A DNA stretch of 41,765 bases, taken from positions 1 through 41,765 of the forward strand of contig JAITOV010000002.1 in NCBI GenBank assembly GCA_031289735.1. The letters run 5' to 3'. Below, piece after piece: positions 1-9,342 of the stretch. A program made the position numbers and the translations under genes. Source of the stretch: Peptococcaceae bacterium (GTDB lineage Bacteria > Bacillota > Desulfitobacteriia > Desulfitobacteriales > Desulfitobacteriaceae). Each line of letters opens with the position of its first letter. The stretch's first letter is position 1. The notes beneath the pieces were generated by a model that did no database searches, was not told the DNA's origin, and worked only from the letters and a program-made list of their open reading frames with translations.

Positions 1-2
1 AT

Positions 3-356
3 CTGGGTTTGGGGCCGGGCGCGGTGACTTGTCTGAATGGACAACGACATAAGAACGGGGAGGATATGCGCGCTTATGCCGCGGGCGCTCTGGAGCGAGA
101 GATCGAGCCATTAACCCGGGAGCAGCGCATGACAGAGCGCGTTATCTTGGGCCTGCGTTTAGCTGAAGGGGTGAATCTGGTTGCGTTTGCCCGGGATTTT
201 GGCGTGGAGCTGCACGATGTATATGCGGCGATATTGCCTCGTTATCTGGATCAGGGAGTGTTGAGCGTGCAAGACGGGTCTTTACGTTTAACTGACGCCT
301 ATGCTTTTGTAGCGAATACGGTTCTGGCGGATTTTGTTATCGAGGAGGGTGAATGA
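3..356 (+). CDS. hemW: HemW-like radical SAM protein, C-terminal part (5' end outside window)
   Basis: The reading frame is open from the window edge, so the start and the radical SAM core lie upstream. The 117 visible residues match the C-terminal region of HemW, the heme chaperone formerly annotated as oxygen-independent coproporphyrinogen III oxidase. They begin with LGLGPGA and continue through the MTERVILGLRLAEGV segment and a small winged-helix-like tail. The TGA stop overlaps the ATG of the next gene in an ATGA, so the two are translationally coupled. HemW immediately upstream of hrcA is the standard Firmicutes order, which supports the call. The Fe-S cluster cysteines cannot be checked because they are not in the window. 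Confidence 0.85.
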   Translation: MGLGPGAVTCLNGQRHKNGEDMRAYAAGALEREIEPLTREQRMTERVILGLRLAEGVNLVAFARDFGVELHDVYAAILPRYLDQGVLSVQDGSLRLTDAYAFVANTVLADFVIEEGE

Positions 357-895
357 TGTTTTATACTGCGCGTTATGCATCGCCCGTGGGTTCGCTGATG
401 TTGGCGAGCCATGGGGAAAACCTGGTTGGCTTGTGGTTGGCTGGGCAAAAATATTTTGCCGCCAGTGTGGTGGCGGATAGGACGGAAAAACCTGATTTGC
501 CGATACTTGCGGCGACAATACATTGGCTGGATAGGTATTTCGCCGGGCAAAAACCAGCCGTCTCAGAGTTGTCTTTAGCGCCGCGGGGCGGGGCGTTTCG
601 CCGGGCTGTATGGGATATCCTGGGTGAGATTCCCTATGGAGAGGTCACCACGTATGGCGCGGTCGGCAAGAGGGTGGCTGAGCGTTTGGGCAAAGAGAGA
701 ATGTCCGGCCAAGCGGTCGGCGGGGCTGTGGGGCATAATCCGATCTCGATTATTATTCCCTGCCATCGGGTCGTGGGGGCAAACGGCTCTTTGACCGGGT
801 ATGGTGGGGGGATCGCTAAGAAAATCCAGCTGCTGGAACACGAAGGCGTGGATATGACGGGGTTGTTTACGCCTAAGCGGGGTACGGCGCTTTAA
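353..895 (+). CDS. ogt: Methylated-DNA--protein-cysteine S-methyltransferase
   Basis: This is a suicide DNA-repair enzyme that transfers the methyl group of O6-methylguanine or O4-methylthymine to its own cysteine. The 180-residue protein has the usual length. It has a poorly conserved N-terminal domain (about 1-75) and a C-terminal winged-helix domain containing the active-site PCHRV motif with Cys137. The preceding conserved segment IPYGEVTTYG is at about 93-102. The start is one of two tandem ATGs overlapping the hemW stop. It is read with hemW and ends just before the heat-shock promoter. Ogt between hemW and hrcA is a less usual insertion into this neighbourhood. Confidence 0.93.
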   Translation: MMFYTARYASPVGSLMLASHGENLVGLWLAGQKYFAASVVADRTEKPDLPILAATIHWLDRYFAGQKPAVSELSLAPRGGAFRRAVWDILGEIPYGEVTTYGAVGKRVAERLGKERMSGQAVGGAVGHNPISIIIPCHRVVGANGSLTGYGGGIAKKIQLLEHEGVDMTGLFTPKRGTAL

Positions 896-947
896 ATGGT
901 GGCTATACATATTAAAAAATAAACTCAACTTAAAAGAAGGGAGTATC

Positions 948-976
948 TTGACAAAAAAACACTGTCGTGATAAGGT
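948..976 (+). promoter_or_regulatory. Sigma-A promoter of the hrcA-grpE-dnaK-dnaJ operon
   Basis: A perfect -35 TTGACA (948-953) is followed by 17 bp and a weak -10 TAAGGT (971-976). The predicted transcription start falls at about 984, directly in front of and into the CIRCE operator, which is the usual geometry for HrcA repression. The -10 is poor, so the exact hexamer is uncertain. Confidence 0.7.
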
Positions 977-987
977 GATATCAAGAA

Positions 988-1014
988 TTAGCACTCATCA
1001 AAAGAGAGTGCTAA
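988..1014 (+). promoter_or_regulatory. CIRCE operator (HrcA binding site)
   Basis: A perfect consensus inverted repeat, TTAGCACTC-N9-GAGTGCTAA, lies between the promoter and hrcA. CIRCE is the known operator of HrcA, so the operon is autoregulated and induced by heat through GroE-dependent folding of HrcA. Confidence 0.98.
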
Positions 1015-1060
1015 CAAACCGCCGGAGTTAACTTCATTTCCCGTCGGGCAGGTGAACGAA

Positions 1061-2098
1061 ATGCAGCTAGACGAACGAAAAAAGAGAATCTTGTATGCCT
1101 TGATTCAAGACTATGTGGCCACAGCGGAGCCGGTAGGATCGCGAACGATTGCCAGAAAGTTTGACTTAGGAATTTCTTCGGCTACCATCCGCAATGAGAT
1201 GGCGGATCTGGAAGATTTGGGTTTGATCGAACAGCCACATACTTCGGCTGGCCGCATTCCATCGGATGTTGGCTATCGTTACTATGTGGATTGCCTATTA
1301 GAACCCTTGGAATTATCTCGGAAAAATCGGGAGATGATTGAAAGAGAGGCGTTTGGTCAAATTTCGGTGATTGAGGAAGTGATTACCCAGACGGGCAATC
1401 TGCTGTCCAAACTGACGAATCTGACCAGTATTGTTTTGACGCCGAAGAAGGGACCCAGCCGTAGCCATCTGAGTCAGGTGCATTTTTTGCCGTATCAACC
1501 CGGGCAGGCGATCATGGTGGTCGTGCAGGAAAACGGAACGGTGGAAAATCATATTATCGAGGTGGAGGAGAGCGTCACTCAGGATGAATTGCAATTAGCC
1601 GCACAAGTATTAACCTATAAAATGAAAGGTTATTCGCTGGAAGATATTAAAAAGAGTGTGCTGCATGAGATTTATAATGAATTGAACCGACAGAAAAAAT
1701 TGATCGATACGACGTTGGAGATGATGGAGATCTTTTTTAGCGGTGCGCCTGATCATGACAAGGTGTATCTCGGCGGAACCTTGAACATGCTGAATCAGCC
1801 GGAATTTCGCGATTTAGCCAAAGTGAAGGATCTCTTTAAGATATTCGAACAGGATGACAACCTGAAAAAGGTGATCGATCCCAGCCGTAACGGTTTAAGA
1901 GTGACCATCGGCGGAGAAAATAATTTGGCGGGATTGCAAGGTTGCAGTGTGATTTATGCCACCTACCAGGAAAACGGAGAAAATATCGGTTCAATCGGGG
2001 TTCTGGGGCCGACGCGGATGGATTACGCTAGCGCTATGGCCATTGTGGATTATATGACGAAGAAGTTGACGGACATCCTGTCGAAACCGCATCGATGA
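1061..2098 (+). CDS. hrcA: Heat-inducible transcription repressor HrcA
   Basis: HrcA represses the dnaK and groE operons by binding CIRCE. The N-terminal winged helix-turn-helix (about 1-75) includes the characteristic PVGSRTIA and SSATIRNEMADLE segments and is followed by the SAGRIPSDVGYRYYVD motif. The central and C-terminal parts form the GAF-like dimerisation and inserted domain. The 345-residue length is typical. A GTG nine bases upstream could extend the protein by three residues, but the AGGTGA ribosome-binding site overlaps that GTG and is well spaced for the ATG used here. It is the first gene of the operon and lies directly behind the CIRCE element. Confidence 0.97.
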   Translation: MQLDERKKRILYALIQDYVATAEPVGSRTIARKFDLGISSATIRNEMADLEDLGLIEQPHTSAGRIPSDVGYRYYVDCLLEPLELSRKNREMIEREAFGQISVIEEVITQTGNLLSKLTNLTSIVLTPKKGPSRSHLSQVHFLPYQPGQAIMVVVQENGTVENHIIEVEESVTQDELQLAAQVLTYKMKGYSLEDIKKSVLHEIYNELNRQKKLIDTTLEMMEIFFSGAPDHDKVYLGGTLNMLNQPEFRDLAKVKDLFKIFEQDDNLKKVIDPSRNGLRVTIGGENNLAGLQGCSVIYATYQENGENIGSIGVLGPTRMDYASAMAIVDYMTKKLTDILSKPHR

Positions 2099-2136
2099 TG
2101 AGGGTGCGCAGGATTCTATGGATGAGGTGAGAATGT

Positions 2137-2742
2137 ATGCAGGAACATGACGTGGATCAGAAACAAAAACAGGGATCAGATCAGATCTGGGTGGAAGCCG
2201 AGGCGGCGGACAGCCCGATCAATGACGCCGCAGCCGGCGGAGATAACAGCCTGGATTTGGATGCAGCAGACGATTCGTCCGCTGATCCGGTGCTGAAATT
2301 AGCGCAGATACGTGCCGAGGCTCAGGATTATTTGCAGAATTGGCAGCGCTTGCAGGCGGAATTTGATAATTATCGCAAACGCACACAGCGTGAGCGTGAA
2401 GAATTGTTACGGTATGCTTCGGAACGTTTGGTGAAAACGTTGTTGTCGGTGCTGGACAATTTCGAGCGGGCGCTTACTTCAGCGCAAACACACAGCGATT
2501 TTCAGGGTTTTGCCCAAGGGGTCGAGATGATCTTCCGGCAGTTCTCCGATGTTTTAGCCAAGGAAGGCTTACAGGTGATTGAGACCCAGGGGCAGACGTT
2601 TGACCCGAGTTTACATGAAGCTATATTCAGGGAAGAGTCAGGGACGTATCCGGAAAATACGATCTTAGAAGAAGTACAGAAAGGTTATTTGCTGAAAGAT
2701 AAGGTCATTCGTCACAGTATGGTGAAAGTGTCAGGCGAATGA
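2137..2742 (+). CDS. grpE: Nucleotide exchange factor GrpE
   Basis: GrpE releases ADP from DnaK and acts as the thermosensor of the chaperone cycle. The 201-residue protein has an acidic, low-complexity N-terminus (about 1-55) and a long helical coiled-coil segment (about 60-105, including EFDNYRKRTQRE). Its C-terminal beta domain contains FDPSLHEAIF and the terminal KGYLLKDKVIRHSMVKVS motif that contacts DnaK. A GAGGTGAG ribosome-binding site precedes the ATG. It lies between hrcA and dnaK in one operon. Confidence 0.97.
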   Translation: MQEHDVDQKQKQGSDQIWVEAEAADSPINDAAAGGDNSLDLDAADDSSADPVLKLAQIRAEAQDYLQNWQRLQAEFDNYRKRTQREREELLRYASERLVKTLLSVLDNFERALTSAQTHSDFQGFAQGVEMIFRQFSDVLAKEGLQVIETQGQTFDPSLHEAIFREESGTYPENTILEEVQKGYLLKDKVIRHSMVKVSGE

Positions 2743-2778
2743 TATAAACGCTAAAAGCTGATTTAAGGAGGAATAAAT

Positions 2779-4605
2779 ATGGGTAAAATTATTGGGATCG
2801 ACTTGGGAACGACGAATTCGTGCGTCGCGGTTATGGAAGGAGGCGAGGCGGTTGTTATTGCGAACGCGGAAGGGAATCGCATCACCCCGTCCGTCGTCGG
2901 ATTTTCTAAAACAGGGGAACGTCTGGTAGGGCAAGTAGCGAAACGTCAAGCGATTTCTAACCCGGATAAGACGATCAGTTCGATCAAACGTCATATGGGT
3001 ACAGATTATAAAGTCAATATCGATGGCAAGGATTACACCCCGCAGGAAATTTCATCCATTATCCTGGGTAAGCTGAAAGCGGATGCCGAGGCTTATTTAG
3101 GACAGACGGTGACGCAAGCGGTGATCACGGTTCCCGCTTATTTCACGGATGCCCAGCGCCAGGCCACGAAAGACGCCGGAACGATTGCCGGATTGGAAGT
3201 GTTGCGTATTATCAATGAGCCCACGTCGGCCGCGCTGGCCTATGGCCTGGATAAACAAGAAGACCAGACGGTGCTGGTATATGACTTGGGCGGCGGTACG
3301 TTCGATGTTTCTGTTCTGGAACTGAGTGAGGGGATCGTACAAGTGAAAGCGACCAGCGGTAATAACCGTCTGGGCGGGGATGACTTTGACCAACGTCTGA
3401 TCGAATATATCGCCGCGGAATTTAAGAAAAGCCACGGTGTGGATTTAACCAAGGATAAGGTCGCCGTGCAACGTTTGAAAGAAGCGGCGGAGAAGGCGAA
3501 GATTGAGCTGTCCGGGATTACCTCAGCGAATATCAACCTGCCGTTTATTACGATGACGGAAGACGGACCGCAACATCTGGATATCAATATTACCCGGGCA
3601 AAATTCGAAGAATTGACGGCTGACCTGGTCGAAGATACGATCGGACCGACGAAACAGGCTTTACAGGACGCCAAACTCAATTGGCAGGATATTCATCAAG
3701 TGATCCTGGTCGGTGGTTCCACGCGGGTACCGGCGGTGCAGGAGGCCATTCGCCAATTAAGCGGCAAAGAACCGCACAAAGGCGTAAATCCAGATGAAGT
3801 CGTCGCCTTGGGCGCGGCGATTCAAGCAGGCGTCTTGGGCGGCGAAGTGAAAGACATCATCCTGGTGGATGTGACGCCGTTATCCCTGGGCATTGAAACG
3901 CTGGGCGGTGTGTTTACTAGGATTATTGACCGCAATACGACCGTGCCTACGACCAAATCACAGGCATTTTCGACGGCAGCGGACAATCAGCCGTCTGTTG
4001 ACATCCATGTCCTTCAGGGTGAACGCGAGATGGCCGCTTATAACAAAACCTTGGGACGTTTTCAACTTGCTGGGATCTCTCCGGCGCCGCGCGGCATTCC
4101 GCAGATCGAGGTAACTTTCGATATTGACCGCAATGGGATCGTCCATGTGTCGGCGAAAGACAAGGCGACCGGCAATGAACAGAAAGTGACGATCACTTCT
4201 TCCGGCGGTTTAAGCAAGGAAGAAATCGAACAGATGAAAAAAGACGCTGAACTGCATGCGGAAGAAGATAAGCAGCGGCGTGAATTCGTCGATGTCAAGA
4301 ACGAAGCGGATTCTTTGGTGTATCAAACGGAAAAGACACTCAAGGATTTCGAGGGCAAGGGCGACGCCGCGGAAGTGGAATCGATCAAGCAAGCGATTGA
4401 AGAATTGCAGCAAGCCGCCGCAGGCGAAGATGTCCAGGCAATGAAGAATAAGATCGAAGCCGTGACCAAAGTCTTACACCCTTACGTTGAAAAGATGTAT
4501 CAACAGCAGGCGGCGCAGGGTCAAGAGGCGGCGCCCGAAGAGAGCGAACAAAAAAAGGATGACAATGTCGTTGATGCGGAATATACTGAAGTAGACAAAG
4601 AGTAA
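2779..4605 (+). CDS. dnaK: Molecular chaperone DnaK (Hsp70)
   Basis: ATP-dependent chaperone that binds unfolded polypeptides with DnaJ and GrpE. The 608 residues show the N-terminal nucleotide-binding domain, with phosphate-1 [13 protein letters not shown], the [12 protein letters not shown] helix, phosphate-2 [12 protein letters not shown] and the adenosine motif [11 protein letters not shown]. The interdomain linker region VDVTPLSLG is followed by the substrate-binding beta domain and a helical lid. The tail is acidic and ends in [11 protein letters not shown]. An AAGGAGG ribosome-binding site is well placed. Length and all signatures are normal. Confidence 0.99.
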   Translation: MGKIIGIDLGTTNSCVAVMEGGEAVVIANAEGNRITPSVVGFSKTGERLVGQVAKRQAISNPDKTISSIKRHMGTDYKVNIDGKDYTPQEISSIILGKLKADAEAYLGQTVTQAVITVPAYFTDAQRQATKDAGTIAGLEVLRIINEPTSAALAYGLDKQEDQTVLVYDLGGGTFDVSVLELSEGIVQVKATSGNNRLGGDDFDQRLIEYIAAEFKKSHGVDLTKDKVAVQRLKEAAEKAKIELSGITSANINLPFITMTEDGPQHLDINITRAKFEELTADLVEDTIGPTKQALQDAKLNWQDIHQVILVGGSTRVPAVQEAIRQLSGKEPHKGVNPDEVVALGAAIQAGVLGGEVKDIILVDVTPLSLGIETLGGVFTRIIDRNTTVPTTKSQAFSTAADNQPSVDIHVLQGEREMAAYNKTLGRFQLAGISPAPRGIPQIEVTFDIDRNGIVHVSAKDKATGNEQKVTITSSGGLSKEEIEQMKKDAELHAEEDKQRREFVDVKNEADSLVYQTEKTLKDFEGKGDAAEVESIKQAIEELQQAAAGEDVQAMKNKIEAVTKVLHPYVEKMYQQQAAQGQEAAPEESEQKKDDNVVDAEYTEVDKE

Positions 4606-4646
4606 ATAAAGAATGTAGGAGTCTTTCCGCTGGGAAAGAGGAAAAG

Positions 4647-5792
4647 ATGAAGCGAGATTATTATGAAGTGCTAGGGGTGCCGAAAACGGCCGATGAACAG
4701 GAGATTAAGCAAGCGTATAGAAAGTTAGCGCGGCAATATCATCCTGATGTGAACCCCGGAGACAAAGAGGCGGAAGAAAAATTCAAAGAAGCCACGGAGG
4801 CCTTTGATGTCCTGAATGACGACCAGAAGCGCTCGCGCTATGATCAGTTCGGGCATGCCGGGGTAGATCCGCAGGCAGGCGGAGGATTCGGCGGTTTTGG
4901 CGGAGCTGGCTTTGACTTCGGCGGCGGAATCAGCGATATCTTTGAGATGTTTTTCGGAGGTACGGGTGGCGCGCAGCGCCGCAGCGGTCCTCAGCGCGGC
5001 AATGATCTGCGCTATAATATGTCCCTGAAATTTGAAGAAGCGGTCTTCGGTACGAAGAAAGAAATCCAGGTGCCGCGCTTTGAGACCTGCCCAGAATGTC
5101 AGGGGTCAGGCGCTCAGGCGGGGACACAACCGGAGACCTGTTCACAGTGCAAAGGGACGGGTCAGGCGACCAGTGTACAGCGTACGCCATTCGGTCAAAT
5201 TCAGACCTCGCATACGTGTCCGGCTTGCCAGGGCCGGGGCGCGACGATTAAAAGCCCCTGTAAAGAGTGTAATGGCCAAGGAAAAGTGCGCAAGGTCAAG
5301 ACCTTGCAGATAGCGATCCCCCAAGGTTCAGAGAACGGCTTAAACCTGCGTTTGAGCGGGGATGGCGAAGCGGGGGAGCGTGGTGGTCCGCCGGGAGATC
5401 TGTATGTAGTGCTCCATGTCAAACCGCATAAGATCTTTGAGCGGGATGGTAACGATCTTTTCTGCGAATATCCGATCAGTATTGTCCAAGCGACATTAGG
5501 AGCGGAGATTGATATCCCGGTGTTGGAAGGCGGTACAGAAAAATTAAAAATTCCGGAAGGAACGCAAACTTCCACGGTGCTGCACTTGAGAAACAAAGGG
5601 GTTCCCCATCGTCGGGGAAACGGGCGTGGGGATTTACATGTTCAGGTCGTCGTGATGACGCCGGCCAAACTGAACGACAAACAAAAACAATTACTGCGTG
5701 ACTTTGGCAATAGTGTTTCGGAACAGCAACAGATGGGCTCGAAAACCCTGTTTGCCAAGATCAAAGACAACATACGCGATGTGATGGGGTAA
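4647..5792 (+). CDS. dnaJ: Chaperone protein DnaJ (Hsp40, type I)
   Basis: Co-chaperone that delivers substrates to DnaK and stimulates its ATPase. It has a J domain (about 1-70) with the HPD motif at residues 32-34, then a glycine/phenylalanine-rich linker. A zinc-binding domain carries four repeats (CPECQGSG, CSQCKGTG, CPACQGRG, CKECNGQG), followed by two C-terminal beta-sandwich domains. The 381-residue length is typical. It ends six bases before prmA, with which it is probably co-transcribed. Confidence 0.98.
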   Translation: MKRDYYEVLGVPKTADEQEIKQAYRKLARQYHPDVNPGDKEAEEKFKEATEAFDVLNDDQKRSRYDQFGHAGVDPQAGGGFGGFGGAGFDFGGGISDIFEMFFGGTGGAQRRSGPQRGNDLRYNMSLKFEEAVFGTKKEIQVPRFETCPECQGSGAQAGTQPETCSQCKGTGQATSVQRTPFGQIQTSHTCPACQGRGATIKSPCKECNGQGKVRKVKTLQIAIPQGSENGLNLRLSGDGEAGERGGPPGDLYVVLHVKPHKIFERDGNDLFCEYPISIVQATLGAEIDIPVLEGGTEKLKIPEGTQTSTVLHLRNKGVPHRRGNGRGDLHVQVVVMTPAKLNDKQKQLLRDFGNSVSEQQQMGSKTLFAKIKDNIRDVMG

Positions 5793-5798
5793 TACGAT

Positions 5799-6734
5799 AT
5801 GGATTGGCAAGAAATTGCGGTAACGGTGACGCCGGAAGGGGAAGAAGCCGTTGCCGATCTTTTTTATCAATTGGGCTGTCCGGGCGTGAGTATAGACGAT
5901 CTGGACTTGCTGGCGGACTATATTGAATCCGGAATGTGGGATTATCATGCGTTTGGAGAAGTGGACGTAACGGGGACTTCCGTAGTCAAAGGCTATTTCC
6001 GGGAAGACGACGAGCTGCCGGACAAATTGCAGGCATTAGAAGCAGGACTTCTGGCACTCTTGGAACGCTTTCCCTCGTGGGGATTGCAGGTGCAGGGTTT
6101 GACTGTGCAAGACCAGGATTGGGAAATGGCTTGGCAAGCTTATTATAAACCGCAGCGCTGGGGCCGCTTTGTTATCTGTCCGACCTGGGAGACGATTGAG
6201 CCCAAGCCGGAAGACCTAGTGTTGGAGCTGGATCCGGGCATGGCTTTCGGTACCGGTGCGCATCCGACCACCCGGCTCTGTCTGAAGGCGTTAGAAGCGA
6301 CGGTGCGCCCGGGTATGCGCGTGTTTGATATCGGGACAGGTTCGGGAATTCTGGCGATCGCTGCGGCTAAGCTGGGCGCCGAAGTGGAAGCGGTGGATCT
6401 GGATGAGGCGGCGGTGGTTATCGCTCAGGAGAACGTAGCGCGCAATCATGTCCAGGATCGGGTACGGGTCAGCCGCTCGGATCTGGCTGTGTCATTGACG
6501 GGTCAAGCGGACGTGATCATAGGTAATCTGGTGGCGGATGTGATTCTGGCCTTGATACCGGATCTGGCGCGGGTAGGGAAACCGAGCGGTTATGTTATCG
6601 TTAGCGGCGTGATTGAAGGGCGGCAGGATGAAGTCGCGGAGGCTTTCGGGCAAGCCGGATTTCGCCTAATAACGCAAGAAGAGGAAGCGAGCTGGTTCTG
6701 CTTTTGCACACGAGCGGATAGGGGTGGGGAGTAG
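5799..6734 (+). CDS. prmA: Ribosomal protein L11 methyltransferase PrmA
   Basis: PrmA trimethylates lysines and the N-terminus of ribosomal protein L11 using S-adenosylmethionine. The 311-residue protein has an N-terminal substrate-recognition domain. Its class I methyltransferase fold contains DPGMAFGTGAHPTT, the SAM-binding FDIGTGSGILAIAAAKLGA motif and the catalytic-loop region IIGNLVADVI. It follows dnaJ by six bases, and its stop overlaps the GTG start of rsmE by one base, so translation is coupled. The dnaJ-prmA-rsmE order is conserved in Firmicutes. Confidence 0.97.
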   Translation: MDWQEIAVTVTPEGEEAVADLFYQLGCPGVSIDDLDLLADYIESGMWDYHAFGEVDVTGTSVVKGYFREDDELPDKLQALEAGLLALLERFPSWGLQVQGLTVQDQDWEMAWQAYYKPQRWGRFVICPTWETIEPKPEDLVLELDPGMAFGTGAHPTTRLCLKALEATVRPGMRVFDIGTGSGILAIAAAKLGAEVEAVDLDEAAVVIAQENVARNHVQDRVRVSRSDLAVSLTGQADVIIGNLVADVILALIPDLARVGKPSGYVIVSGVIEGRQDEVAEAFGQAGFRLITQEEEASWFCFCTRADRGGE

Positions 6735-7471
6735 TGCATCGTTTCCGTATCAGCACGCTGGAAGAAGGCGTGTTTCGTCTGTGCGGTCCGGAGCGTGATC
6801 ATCTGGCCCAGGTCTTGCGTTTGCGCCCCGGTGACATCGTTGGGGGGTTTGATAACAGCGGGCAGGAATGGCTGGGCCGGATCGAACAAATTGGAGAAAC
6901 AAGCGTTGCTTGCCGGATCCTCTCTGTCCATCGGCCGGATGTCGAAGCGCGTACGCAGGTATACCTGGTCGTAGGTTTGACGAAAGGGGAAAAGATGGAG
7001 TGGGTCATCCAGAAAGGCACGGAATTAGGCATGGCAGGGCTGCTGCCACTGCGCGCCAAACGTTCTGTGCCGCACCTGGAAGGTCAAAAAGCCGCTGAAC
7101 GGATCAGTCGCTGGCAAAGAATCGCCGCAGAAGCCACGAAGCAGTCCAGAAGGGTACAGGAACCCCAGATAGCGCCGGTCTGCGCTTGGTCAGAGATCCG
7201 GGATCACTTACCGCCGGACACCCAATATGTACTGCCGTATGAAGGTGAACAAACCCGGCGTTTACGCCACGTCATCCCCTCGCTGGATCCTGCCGGCCCT
7301 GTGGCTGTCATCATCGGCCCGGAGGGCGGCTTCGAGGAAGCGGAAGCCACTTGGGCGGAACAGCATCTGCGCGCCCAAAAGATTTCTCTCGGTAAGCGAA
7401 TTCTACGCGCCGAAACAGCCGCGATCACCTCGCTGACCCTCATCCTGTCCCACTACGGCGATATCGGCTAA
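6734..7471 (+). CDS. rsmE: 16S rRNA (uracil(1498)-N(3))-methyltransferase RsmE
   Basis: RsmE methylates N3 of U1498 in helix 44 of 16S rRNA. The 245-residue protein has an N-terminal PUA-like domain (about 1-70) and a C-terminal SPOUT knot. The SAM-binding loops IIGPEGGFEEAEA and LGKRILRAETA are clear. The start is GTG, overlapping the prmA stop codon (TAGTG). It belongs to the operon running out of dnaJ. Confidence 0.96.
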   Translation: MHRFRISTLEEGVFRLCGPERDHLAQVLRLRPGDIVGGFDNSGQEWLGRIEQIGETSVACRILSVHRPDVEARTQVYLVVGLTKGEKMEWVIQKGTELGMAGLLPLRAKRSVPHLEGQKAAERISRWQRIAAEATKQSRRVQEPQIAPVCAWSEIRDHLPPDTQYVLPYEGEQTRRLRHVIPSLDPAGPVAVIIGPEGGFEEAEATWAEQHLRAQKISLGKRILRAETAAITSLTLILSHYGDIG

Positions 7472-7508
7472 CCGCCAGCAGCCAGGCCATCACGAACAGG
7501 AGGAAAAT

Positions 7509-8801
7509 ATGAACACTCCCCCAAAGGTCGCCTTGACGACTCTGGGCTGCAAAGTAAATCAGACAGAAAGCGAAGCCATCGCCCAGTTGTTCCGCGAGGC
7601 TGGCTACCGCATCATCCAGCCCGGCGAACAGCCGGACGTCGTTGTAGTGAATACCTGTTCCGTGACCGATACCGGCGACAGAAAATCGCGCCAAAGGATC
7701 CGGCGCATGATCCGCGCTTATCCGGACAGCCTGACCGTCGTCATGGGTTGCTATGCCCAGGCCTGCCCGCAGGAAATCATGGGGATCGAAGGAGTAGACT
7801 TGGTCATTGGGACGCAAGGCCGGTCGCAGATTCTAGCCCTGATCGACAAGGTAAAAGCTGAGCGCCAAGCTTGCCAGGTGGTTCTGCCGGCGCGTCAAGC
7901 GCGTGAATTTGAAGAATTACCGTTGTTATGGCAAGAAAGCCGTACCCGGGCGACCATTAAAATCCAAGACGGTTGTAATCAGTTTTGTACATACTGCCTG
8001 ATTCCCTATGTACGCGGCCCTAATCGCAGTCGTGATCCGCAGCGCGTCTTGGCGGAAATCGCCCAGATAGCGGCAGCCGGATATGGAGAGATCGTTCTGA
8101 CGGGTATTCATACCGGCGCATATGGCCAAGACCTGGAGCAAGCGTGGGATCTGGCCCGTTTGATTCAAGAAAGTTCCGCGGTGTCCGGGTTGCGCCGTTT
8201 ACGTCTCGGCTCGATCGAGCCGATGGAGTTTACCTCGCGCCTCCTGGATACAATCGCTGCGACCCCGTTGGTCTGCCCGCACCTGCATATCCCTTTGCAG
8301 AGCGGCAGTGACGCGGTTTTGGCCAGGATGAAGCGACCGTATAGATTGCGTGACTACGCACAATTATTGGACAAACTATATGTCATGAACCCGGAATTAT
8401 CCGTAAGCACAGATATTATCACCGGTTTCCCGGGTGAGAGCGCGACGGATCACGCCCATACGTTGGCGTTTCTCCAAGATTGCCGCTTCTCGGGGATGCA
8501 TGTCTTCCCTTACTCCAAACGCCAGGGTACCCCGGCAGCCGCTTTCCCGGATCAGATCAGTAAAAGCGACAAAGAACGCAGGAGCGGAGAACTGTTGCGC
8601 TTAGATCAGGAACTCAAGCGCGCTTATCGCCGGCAATTTATCGGCCGGGAAGCGGAAATTCTCGTCGAACGCGTATCCGATAGCGCAGCTTTGGGCCATA
8701 CGCCGCATTATCTGGCGGTTCGTTTCCCGGTAAAGCCGGAACAAACTTTGACGGGAGGGAGTTTTACCCGTATAATCTTGACAGAAGAATATTTCGTTTG
8801 A
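7509..8801 (+). CDS. mtaB: tRNA t6A37 methylthiotransferase MtaB
   Basis: Radical SAM enzyme that converts N6-threonylcarbamoyladenosine-37 of tRNA into its 2-methylthio derivative. The 430 residues contain the UPF0004 domain with cluster cysteines Cys14, Cys50 and Cys81. The radical SAM motif CNQFCTYC has Cys156, Cys160 and Cys163, and a C-terminal TRAM-like domain follows. An ideal AGGAGG site precedes the ATG. It lies downstream of rsmE as in Bacillus yqeU-yqeV. Its 3' end carries an internal promoter for the next gene. Confidence 0.96.
   Translation: MNTPPKVALTTLGCKVNQTESEAIAQLFREAGYRIIQPGEQPDVVVVNTCSVTDTGDRKSRQRIRRMIRAYPDSLTVVMGCYAQACPQEIMGIEGVDLVIGTQGRSQILALIDKVKAERQACQVVLPARQAREFEELPLLWQESRTRATIKIQDGCNQFCTYCLIPYVRGPNRSRDPQRVLAEIAQIAAAGYGEIVLTGIHTGAYGQDLEQAWDLARLIQESSAVSGLRRLRLGSIEPMEFTSRLLDTIAATPLVCPHLHIPLQSGSDAVLARMKRPYRLRDYAQLLDKLYVMNPELSVSTDIITGFPGESATDHAHTLAFLQDCRFSGMHVFPYSKRQGTPAAAFPDQISKSDKERRSGELLRLDQELKRAYRRQFIGREAEILVERVSDSAALGHTPHYLAVRFPVKPEQTLTGGSFTRIILTEEYFV
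8748..8776 (+). promoter_or_regulatory. Sigma-A promoter inside the 3' end of mtaB, driving the HIT gene
   Basis: TTGACG (748-753 of the eighth kilobase), a 17-bp spacer and a perfect TATAAT (771-776) lie within the mtaB coding region. The expected start at about 8783 gives a 50-base leader for the HIT gene at 8834. The match is close to consensus at ideal spacing. Confidence 0.65.
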
Positions 8802-8833
8802 TCCGCTAAAGAACATCAAGGGAGGAAACCGCT

Positions 8834-9178
8834 ATGTCGGATTGCCTGTTCTGTAAAATCATCGTCGGTGAGCTTCCGAGCACGAAAGTGTATGAGGATG
8901 AACAAATCGTAGCTATTAATGACCTCTATCCTCTGGCGCCGGTACATATCCTGGTTGTTCCGAAGAAGCATATCCCGAGTTTGAATGAGATAGCAGAAGA
9001 GGATCTGCCCATGTTGGGACACATCCTCAAGATCACCAAAGAACTGGCCGCAGAGGCGCAGATTGCCGAATCGGGTTATCGCGTGGTAACGAATATCGGT
9101 AAAGACGGCGCCCAAGCGGTGCAACATCTGCATTTCCATATCATGGGCGGGAAACCACTGGGCGCCAAACTGGGTTAA
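8834..9178 (+). CDS. HIT family (HinT-like) nucleotide-binding protein
   Basis: Small histidine-triad protein of the HINT branch, which hydrolyses adenosine phosphoramidates and acyl-adenylates. The 114 residues contain the triad HLHFHIMGG with His98, His100 and His102, the N-terminal CLFC pair (Cys4, Cys7), and the typical ending GGKPLGAKLG. Length is standard. It is commonly found next to mtaB and rpsU in Firmicutes. The cellular substrate is not known. Confidence 0.94.
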   Translation: MSDCLFCKIIVGELPSTKVYEDEQIVAINDLYPLAPVHILVVPKKHIPSLNEIAEEDLPMLGHILKITKELAAEAQIAESGYRVVTNIGKDGAQAVQHLHFHIMGGKPLGAKLG

Positions 9179-9240
9179 GCGCACGTAGTATATGAGCGCA
9201 TAATTTTTCTGATTTGAGCTTGGATTGCCTGAGGCTTAAC

Positions 9241-9270
9241 TTGACTTGAACTAACCGTATCCAGTATAAT
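9241..9270 (+). promoter_or_regulatory. Sigma-A promoter of rpsU-yqeY
   Basis: TTGACT (9241-9246), an 18-bp spacer and a perfect TATAAT (9265-9270). It gives a leader of about 65 bases before rpsU. No clear terminator is seen between the HIT gene and this promoter. Confidence 0.75.
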
Positions 9271-9342
9271 CAAATAGATAAAAATCTTTTTTTAGTTGAA
9301 TGCAGTACCAGTTGATGATCCAGTGGAGGGAGGGATGAGAAT

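Noticed and set aside
1052-1060. GTG start for hrcA
   Set aside because: The AGGTGA ribosome-binding site overlaps this GTG and is spaced correctly only for the ATG at 1061.
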